Under the pieces are notes generated by a model. The model did not search any database. It was not told the origin of the DNA and saw only the letters and a program-made list of their open reading frames with translations. Made by a program: the position numbers and the translations under genes. Below, one piece after another: positions 7,055-10,819 of a stretch of DNA of 10,819 bases. The DNA comes from Nitrospirota bacterium (GTDB taxonomy: Bacteria; Nitrospirota; JACRHJ01): positions 1 to 10,819 of the forward strand of contig JAJYGS010000092.1 of assembly GCA_021785055.1 (NCBI GenBank). Direction: 5' to 3'. Positions within the stretch are counted from its first letter, which is position 1; each line of letters starts with the position of its first letter.

Positions 7055-8707
7055 TTACTTCATCACTGCCCCGGTATTAGCCGAGGTTACCATCCGCGAA
7101 TATCTCGCAAGCCAGCCTGTTTTTATTTTAGGCTCCGGCTTCTTCCACAACTTCATGCGTTTCGCAAGCTCGGTCTTGGACACCTTAAGCTCCAACTTCC
7201 TGGCCGGGATGTCTATGGCTATTTCATCCCCGTCCTTTATAAGCGCTATCGGCCCGCCCTCCATCGCCTCCGGGCTGACATGCCCTATGCAGGGCCCCTG
7301 CGTCCCGCCGGAGAAGCGCCCGTCCGTAATAAGGGCGACGGAGTCGGCAAGACCCATGCCGACTATGGCAGCGGTGGGGGAGAGCATCTCGCGCATCCCA
7401 GGGCCGCCCTTCGGGCCTTCATAGCGGATTACGATTACGTCCCCGGATTTTATCTTCCCGCTCAGGATCGCGGCCATCGCATCTTCCTCGGAATCGAAAC
7501 ACCTGGCCCGCCCCTTGAACTTCATCATCTTCTCTGACACGGCGGTCTGCTTTATAACCGAACCAAGGGGAGCGAGATTGCCCGTCAGGACGGCTATCCC
7601 GCCTTCCTTGTGATATGCCCGCTCGACAGTCCTGATTATCTCGTCGCTCTCAGGCTTCGCGCCTCTCGCTATCTCCTTTACCTTGAAGCCGGATACGGTA
7701 ATACCGTCTTTCAGGCGCGATAGAAGCCTTCCCATAACTGCGGGAATGCCGCCTGCCGCGTCCAGGTCCTCCATGTAATATTTCCCCGCCGGCAGAAGAT
7801 CCGTAATGTGCGGAGTCTTTTTGCTTATCTCGTCTATCGCCGAGAGCGGGATGTCTATTCCGGCCTCATGCGCGATAGCGGGGATATGCAGGCAGGTGTT
7901 TGTGGAGCCGCCAAGAGCCATGTCAACGGTGATAGCGTTCTCGAACGCCGTCTTCGTCATTATCTTCCTGGGCGTTACGTCTTTTTTTACCAGTTCGACA
8001 ACCCTCACGCCCGATTCATATGCGATACGTCTTTTCTTGCTGGATACGGCAAGGGCCGTCGCGCAGCCCGGAAGCGACATGCCCATCGCCTCCGTAACGC
8101 ACGCCATTGTGTTCGCTGTGTATAATCCCTGACACGCGCCGGGGCCGGGGCAGGCGCATTCCTCAAGCGCGCACAATTCCTTTTCGTTTATCTCACCCTT
8201 TCGGTAGCGCCCAACCGCCTCGAAGGTGCCGGTTACGAGATTCTGCCTCTCCATTCCGAGCCTTCCGGAGAGCATCGGCCCGGCTGTAACAACCAGTGTC
8301 GGGACATCAAGCCTCGCCGCGGCCATGAGCATCCCAGGCGTAATCTTGTCGCAGTTCGTGAGGAGCACCAGGCCGTCCAGGGCGTTGGCAAGTGTTATGG
8401 ATTCCACCATGTCCGCGATAAGCTCGCGGGAAGGCAGGGAGTAGTGCATCCCGCCATGCCCCATGGCTATGCCGTCGCATATGCCGGGGATGCCAAAAAC
8501 GAAGGAATATCCGCCCCCGGCATGGACGCCTTTTTCTATATAGCGCTCCAGGTCCCTCATCCCGATATGGCCGGGGATAAGGTCGGTAAAACTGCTTGCG
8601 ATACCGATAAGCGGTTTCGCAAGCTCTTTCCTGGTTATTCCGGTAGCGAAAAGTAGCGCCCTGTTGGGTGCCCGCTCAATCCCTTTCTTTATCCTGTCGC
8701 TCCTCAT
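7055..8707 (-). CDS. ilvD: Dihydroxy-acid dehydratase (IlvD)
   Basis: IlvD dehydrates 2,3-dihydroxy-acids to the 2-oxoacid precursors of valine and isoleucine. The 550-residue protein has TNCDKITPGMLM (117-128; Cys119 cluster ligand, Asp120 and Lys121 at the Mg site), ECACPGPGACQGLYTANTM (183-201; Cys192 ligand), and GRFSGG (463-468) with the catalytic Ser466. At the first cluster position, where [2Fe-2S] plant and mycobacterial enzymes have NPCN, this protein has IPGH (44-47) with no cysteine. E. coli IlvD and methanogen homologues have the same, so the oxygen-sensitive [4Fe-4S] type is predicted. The ATG at 8707 has AAAGG 7 nt upstream. It is the first gene of the ilv-psd-pssA unit, behind the promoter at 8747-8776. 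Confidence 0.97.
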   Translation of the reverse strand: MRSDRIKKGIERAPNRALLFATGITRKELAKPLIGIASSFTDLIPGHIGMRDLERYIEKGVHAGGGYSFVFGIPGICDGIAMGHGGMHYSLPSRELIADMVESITLANALDGLVLLTNCDKITPGMLMAAARLDVPTLVVTAGPMLSGRLGMERQNLVTGTFEAVGRYRKGEINEKELCALEECACPGPGACQGLYTANTMACVTEAMGMSLPGCATALAVSSKKRRIAYESGVRVVELVKKDVTPRKIMTKTAFENAITVDMALGGSTNTCLHIPAIAHEAGIDIPLSAIDEISKKTPHITDLLPAGKYYMEDLDAAGGIPAVMGRLLSRLKDGITVSGFKVKEIARGAKPESDEIIRTVERAYHKEGGIAVLTGNLAPLGSVIKQTAVSEKMMKFKGRARCFDSEEDAMAAILSGKIKSGDVIVIRYEGPKGGPGMREMLSPTAAIVGMGLADSVALITDGRFSGGTQGPCIGHVSPEAMEGGPIALIKDGDEIAIDIPARKLELKVSKTELAKRMKLWKKPEPKIKTGWLARYSRMVTSANTGAVMK

Positions 8708-8746
8708 GTCGATACCTTTCTATTTTGAATAAAAACGGGAAGTTAT

Positions 8747-8776
8747 CTTTTACCATACTCAAAAGCCATAAGTCAA
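8747..8776 (-). promoter_or_regulatory. Promoter of the ilvD-ilvBN-ilvC-psd-pssA operon
   Basis: TTGACT (8776-8771), an 18-nt spacer and TAAAAG (8752-8747) form a plausible sigma-70 promoter, giving a leader of about 35 nt to ilvD. The -35 element starts 5 bp past the T-run of the upstream gene's terminator. No T-box, leader peptide or attenuator hairpin lies between it and ilvD. The -10 matches consensus at only four positions, so the exact hexamer is uncertain. Confidence 0.6.
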
Positions 8777-8781
8777 CGAAT

Positions 8782-8814
8782 AAAAAAGGGAAGATCCCTT
8801 AAGGGATGCTTCCC
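8782..8814 (-). terminator. Intrinsic terminator after the DUF465 gene
   Basis: GGGAAG, a bulged C, ATCCC, loop TTAA, then GGGATCTTCCC form an 11-bp hairpin (8814-8788) followed by six T (8787-8782). It lies 28 bp after the stop of the small gene at 8843-9070 and separates it from the ilv operon promoter. Confidence 0.92.
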
Positions 8815-8842
8815 TTCCTTCCGGATTCTGCCGGTACTTATT

Positions 8843-9070
8843 TTATACGACAGCCTTCAGTTCGTGTAAGACTTCAAACATTCTGTCTTTTTTGGCTAAT
8901 TTCTGCTTCTGGAGGGTCTTCTTTTCAAATTCTTCTTCTGGGGTGAGGTGTCTTGTGCCTCCGAATTTCTGCTCAATCTGCCTGTCGATATCCCTGTGCT
9001 CTCTCTCCAGGCGGCGGAACTCTTCGCTCTCGCGCCTGGCGTAACCGATCAATTCTTCATTTTCTTCCAT
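8843..9070 (-). CDS. YdcH/DUF465-family small protein
   Basis: This is a 75-residue, highly charged, helix-rich protein, probably cytoplasmic and coiled-coil forming. The pattern EEFRRLEREHRDIDRQIEQ (17-35), then HLTPEEEFEKKTLQKQKLAKKDR (41-63) matches the YdcH/DUF465 family as I know it: two antiparallel helices joined by a turn with an LTPEEE-like motif. The molecular function of the family is not established. The ATG at 9070 has GGAGG 5 nt upstream. It appears monocistronic: its own extended -10 promoter lies upstream (9132-9160) and a strong terminator lies downstream (8782-8814). It is unlikely to be part of the BCAA operon. Confidence 0.88.
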   Translation of the reverse strand: MEENEELIGYARRESEEFRRLEREHRDIDRQIEQKFGGTRHLTPEEEFEKKTLQKQKLAKKDRMFEVLHELKAVV

Positions 9071-9131
9071 CTTTACCTCCCAATTCGCCTTTGAAGGTTT
9101 AGATGCCCTTTAAATCCCTATACTTAGTGGG

Positions 9132-9160
9132 AATGTAGCATATCCTAAGTCAAACTTCAA
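9132..9160 (-). promoter_or_regulatory. Extended -10 promoter of the DUF465 gene
   Basis: TTGAAG (9160-9155), a 17-nt spacer and TACATT (9137-9132) preceded by TGC form a promoter with a TGn extended -10. The -35 overlaps the stop codon of the rimI-like gene. A second TTGACT at 9152-9147 has no -10 at suitable spacing. The leader to the ATG at 9070 would be about 55 nt. Confidence 0.6.
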
Positions 9161-9645
9161 GGGCTTTTTTCCAGTAGCGAATAAATGTCGTAAAGCCACA
9201 TAATTACAGCGTTATCCCGCGGAGATTCATAATAATTCTTCCTTATGCCCGCCTCCTCGAAACCCAAGCTTTTATAAAGCTTTATCGCGGCCTTGTTCTT
9301 CTCCCGAACCTCCAGAGTAGCCGCTCCGGCCCCCCTTAGATAGCAGAATTCCAGGGCCGCGAGCGCCAGTTTTGATGCGATTTTGAGCCGCCTGTAACGC
9401 TTCCGGATTCCAAGGTTCAAGATATGCATTTCGTCGATAAGCATCCAGAAACATATAAAGCCGACAAGCAGACCGGACGGCTCCCGCGCAAGGAAGATGA
9501 AGGAATAATCCCTGCTCATCTCGTCCCTGAACATCTCTTCCGTCCAGGGCCAGAAGAACACCTCCCTTTCCAGCTCCATGACCTCCGGCAGGTCGTATAA
9601 GGTCATCTCGGATATTGTTATTTCCATCGATATGTCAGAGCGCAT
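9157..9645 (-). CDS. rimI: RimI-like GNAT N-acetyltransferase
   Basis: This is a GNAT-fold protein of 162 residues, close to RimI, which acetylates the N-terminal alanine of ribosomal protein S18 (and possibly other proteins) with acetyl-CoA. It shows an N-terminal segment EMTLYDLPEVMELEREVFFWPWTEEMF (13-39), the beta-strand LNLGIRKRYR, and the RimI-type C-terminal block LEVREKNKAAIKLYKSLGFEEAGIRKNYY with a late NAVIMWL. The acetyl-CoA loop, usually R-x-x-G-x-G/A, reads RRLKIA, so its first glycine is lysine. The start at 9645 has only a weak GGAA site; an ATG at 9627 is an alternative and begins closer to the usual family start. It follows the TPR gene by 22 bp and is probably co-transcribed. 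The gene is certain; the exact substrate is inferred. Confidence 0.85.
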   Translation of the reverse strand: MRSDISMEITISEMTLYDLPEVMELEREVFFWPWTEEMFRDEMSRDYSFIFLAREPSGLLVGFICFWMLIDEMHILNLGIRKRYRRLKIASKLALAALEFCYLRGAGAATLEVREKNKAAIKLYKSLGFEEAGIRKNYYESPRDNAVIMWLYDIYSLLEKSP

Positions 9646-9651
9646 TTTCGG

Positions 9652-9667
9652 TGTTCCGCGTGGAACA
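9652..9667. other. parS-like 16-bp palindrome
   Basis: TGTTCCGCGTGGAACA matches the ParB-binding parS pattern TGTTYCACGTGRAACA at all but one position (A to G at position 7). It nearly fills the 22-bp gap between the TPR stop (9668) and the rimI start (9645). Binding by ParB is inferred only. A repressor operator or a small RNA hairpin are alternatives. Confidence 0.4.
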
Positions 9668-10330
9668 TCATGGCCTGAAATGCTTCAGCTTTACGTACGA
9701 GCGCCAGTCCTTGCGCCGCCGGAAACCGGGATTTCCCTTGTGGTAGCGGATGCCGTCCTCTACGGCCTTCCTCGCCTCGTCCTTCTTCCCCAGCGCGTTC
9801 AATGCCCTCGCATACTGGTAAAGCCCTTCGATGCTCGTATTGTTTATGGAAAGATGTTTCTTCAGCGATTCCAATGCGGCTTCAAACTTGCCCAGAGCGA
9901 TTTCGGCCTCTCCCATGTATAGCCAGGATTCTCCATACCGAAGCCGCGGCTCGATTTCCGAGGCCCTTTTAAGACGCTCTTCGGCCTCTTCCGCCTTTCC
10001 TGAGCGGAGATACGCAAGACCTGCGAAGTGGTTTACCTCCGCGGAATTCGGTTCCTTTTTCAGGGCCTCAAGGAAATGCGCCAGGGCGTCCTGCGGCATC
10101 TTTTTTTCAAGCAATACCATTCCGAGGTCGCGCCGGGCGGTCGAATCGTATGGGTTTACTTCCACGGTCCTTTTCAGCCTCGAATATGCCTGGCTCCTCC
10201 TGACCCAGTCCGACGGGTTCGGTATGCGGTCCCTGAATACATACAAAAGGACAAGGATAACGAGGATATACGGGTGCCGGAACAGGATGTTGACAAGAAT
10301 GAAGTACAGTATGTACGTAATAATGCTCAA
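9668..10330 (-). CDS. Membrane-anchored TPR protein
   Basis: From the TTG at 10330 this is 220 residues. A hydrophobic segment (about 2-31: SIITYILYFILVNILF then HPYILVILVLLYVF) crosses the membrane once or twice. Several tetratricopeptide repeats follow, with the pattern W/L-x2-G/A-Y/L at ARRDLGMVLLEKKMPQDALAHF, VNHFAGLAYLRSGKAEEAEERL, SWLYMGEAEIALGKFEAALESL and GLYQYARALNALGKKDEARKAV. It probably serves as a membrane scaffold; no catalytic domain is seen and no specific function can be given. Start choice: GGGAGG lies 8 nt before the TTG at 10330. The upstream ATG at 10369 has no ribosome binding site and falls at the predicted transcription start of the promoter at 10376-10404. The longer form (233 residues, adding MPGMPARKREAWA) remains possible. 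It is first in a likely two-gene unit with rimI. Confidence 0.87.
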   Translation of the reverse strand: MSIITYILYFILVNILFRHPYILVILVLLYVFRDRIPNPSDWVRRSQAYSRLKRTVEVNPYDSTARRDLGMVLLEKKMPQDALAHFLEALKKEPNSAEVNHFAGLAYLRSGKAEEAEERLKRASEIEPRLRYGESWLYMGEAEIALGKFEAALESLKKHLSINNTSIEGLYQYARALNALGKKDEARKAVEDGIRYHKGNPGFRRRKDWRSYVKLKHFRP

Positions 10331-10375
10331 GGCCCAAGCCTCCCTTTTACGTGCCGGCATACCCGGCATTTAAAG

Positions 10376-10404
10376 ACTATAGAACGGGTCTTTCCCCATG
10401 TCAA
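10376..10404 (-). promoter_or_regulatory. Promoter of the TPR-rimI unit
   Basis: TTGACA (10404-10399), a 17-nt spacer and TATAGT (10381-10376) form a near-perfect sigma-70 promoter. Start of transcription is expected near 10369, giving a leader of about 40 nt to the TTG start at 10330. This argues against the ATG at 10369 unless the message is leaderless. Confidence 0.82.
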
Positions 10405-10528
10405 TGCTAAATAAGAATCACCCCCTGGGGCGCTTTTGAATGGCAAAACGAGTCCTGTTATTTCTTGACTATTCCCAGGGTTATATTATCGGAACGCCGG
10501 CGATAGTAATAGTTGCTAAACAGCATGC
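10405..10528. other. Intergenic stretch between TPR-rimI and tRNA-Cys promoters
   Basis: This is the divergent spacer between the minus-strand TPR promoter and the plus-strand tRNA-Cys promoter. I see no gene, no strong hairpin and no recognisable repeat in it. A plus-strand open frame beginning at 10440 runs through the tRNA and is not credible. Confidence 0.5.
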
Positions 10529-10556
10529 TTGCGCATATCGGATTTTGTGTTATATT
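10529..10556 (+). promoter_or_regulatory. Promoter of tRNA-Cys
   Basis: TTGCGC (10529-10534), a 16-nt spacer and TATATT (10551-10556) preceded by TGT form an extended -10 promoter. It places transcription start about 18 nt before the mature tRNA 5' end. The -35 is weak; the -10 is good. Confidence 0.6.
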
Positions 10557-10580
10557 GACTTCCGTAACTCAGCTATTCAA

Positions 10581-10654
10581 GGCGACGTAGCCAAGAGAAT
10601 AGGCAGGGGCCTGCAAAGCCTCATACAGAGGTTCAAATCCTCTCGTCGCCTCCA
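10581..10654 (+). tRNA. tRNA-Cys (GCA)
   Basis: The cloverleaf is complete. The acceptor stem is GGCGACG/CGTCGCC (7 bp). The D arm lies in TAGCCAAGAGAATAGGCA. The anticodon stem GGGGC/GCCTC surrounds the loop CTGCAAA, giving anticodon GCA. The variable loop is ATAC and the T arm is AGAGG-TTCAAAT-CCTCT. The discriminator base is U, which is the identity base for cysteine tRNAs. The 3' CCA is encoded (10652-10654). It is a single gene, not part of a visible tRNA cluster, with its own promoter and a downstream hairpin. Confidence 0.97.
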
Positions 10655-10661
10655 AGGTAAA

Positions 10662-10684
10662 AAGGCCGCAGAATATGCGGCCTT
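10662..10684. terminator. Hairpin after tRNA-Cys, possible terminator
   Basis: AAGGCCGCA, loop GAATA, TGCGGCCTT is a perfect 9-bp stem starting 8 bp after the tRNA. On the plus strand it is followed by CGTTATT, only weakly T-rich. On the minus strand it is followed by TTTTT. It could end tRNA transcription, shield the tRNA from opposite transcription, or both. Confidence 0.65.
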
Positions 10685-10700
10685 CGTTATTGAGGGGTAC

Positions 10701-10718
10701 GTTGCATCAGGATGCGAC
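10701..10718. promoter_or_regulatory. Inverted repeat abutting the -35 element, possible operator
   Basis: GTTGCATC-AG-GATGCGAC is an inverted repeat of 8 bp per arm with one mismatch as DNA. It ends exactly where the -35 TTGACT (10719) of the right-hand promoter starts. The two-base centre makes a functional RNA hairpin unlikely, so a dimeric regulator site is the natural reading. This is inference. Confidence 0.35.
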
Positions 10719-10746
10719 TTGACTGGACGCCTTTGCGGATTATAAT
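10719..10746 (+). promoter_or_regulatory. Strong promoter of the right-edge gene
   Basis: TTGACT (10719-10724), a 16-nt spacer and a perfect TATAAT (10741-10746). It gives a leader of about 45 nt to the ATG at 10798. Confidence 0.8.
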
Positions 10747-10797
10747 CTATGCTATGGGGTGGTAACCTGCGGCACAAATCCAAAAAGGAGAATGAAT

Positions 10798-10819
10798 ATG
10801 GAAAAAATGTTTGAACAGA
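10798..10819 (+). CDS. Start of an unidentified gene, cut by the window edge
   Basis: Only seven codons (MEKMFEQ) are visible. Support comes from the AAAGGAG ribosome binding site (10784-10790) 7 nt before the ATG at 10798 and a consensus promoter upstream. An in-frame ATG at 10792 is too close to the ribosome binding site. The fragment is too short to name a family. Confidence 0.6.

Noticed and set aside
10464..10488. Second promoter-like sequence upstream of tRNA-Cys (TTGACT followed by TATATT)
   Set aside because: The spacing is only about 13 nt, too short for sigma-70; the promoter at 10529-10556 is better placed.
10440..10745. 101-codon open frame on the plus strand
   Set aside because: It runs straight through tRNA-Cys and the following hairpin and promoter; no ribosome binding site.
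10577..10783. 68-codon open frame on the minus strand
   Set aside because: It overlaps tRNA-Cys in antisense; no ribosome binding site and no family resemblance.

Overview
The window is a stretch of bacterial chromosome with moderately high G+C. It is dominated by a branched-chain amino acid (BCAA) operon on the minus strand. Reading in the direction of transcription (right to left), the order is ilvD, ilvB, ilvN, ilvC, psd, pssA, [promoter + leucine T-box], leuA, leuC (cut by the left edge). From memory, the ilvD-ilvBN-ilvC-psd-pssA-leuA order is typical of Deltaproteobacteria such as Geobacter and relatives. A T-box in front of leuA also fits that group. I therefore favour an uncultured deltaproteobacterial (or related, e.g. 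Nitrospirota-like) lineage, but no rRNA or marker phylogeny is available here.

Region by region. Positions 1-2000 hold the 5' part of leuC and all of leuA. Positions 2003-2414 hold a promoter inside the end of pssA, a compact T-box riboswitch with a CUC (Leu) specifier and intrinsic terminator, then dispersed-repeat-like DNA before the leuA ribosome binding site. Positions 2373-8707 are a tightly packed six-gene unit making valine/isoleucine precursors (ilvD, ilvB, ilvN, ilvC) and phosphatidylethanolamine (psd, pssA). Positions 8747-8814 carry the ilvD promoter and the terminator of the preceding gene. Positions 8843-9070 encode a DUF465/YdcH-type small protein with its own promoter. Positions 9157-10404 are a TPR membrane protein plus a RimI-like acetyltransferase, transcribed from a near-consensus promoter. 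To the right, on the plus strand, come tRNA-Cys(GCA) with promoter and hairpin, then a strong promoter and the first codons of an unidentified gene.

How they work together. IlvBN makes acetolactate/acetohydroxybutyrate, with valine feedback expected through the IlvN ACT domain. IlvC reduces and isomerises it, and IlvD dehydrates it to the 2-oxoacid. LeuA and LeuC then divert 2-oxoisovalerate to leucine. The ilv part has an ordinary promoter with no visible attenuator. leuA(-leuC) has a second promoter and a tRNA-Leu-sensing T-box, so the leucine branch can be tuned separately. The most interesting items are the compact T-box with its promoter buried in pssA, a parS-like 16-bp palindrome that nearly fills the TPR-rimI gap, an unusual cofactor loop in IlvC, a cysteine-rich tail on IlvB and an insertion in LeuA. 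I see no mobile element, CRISPR array, or clearly new multi-gene system.
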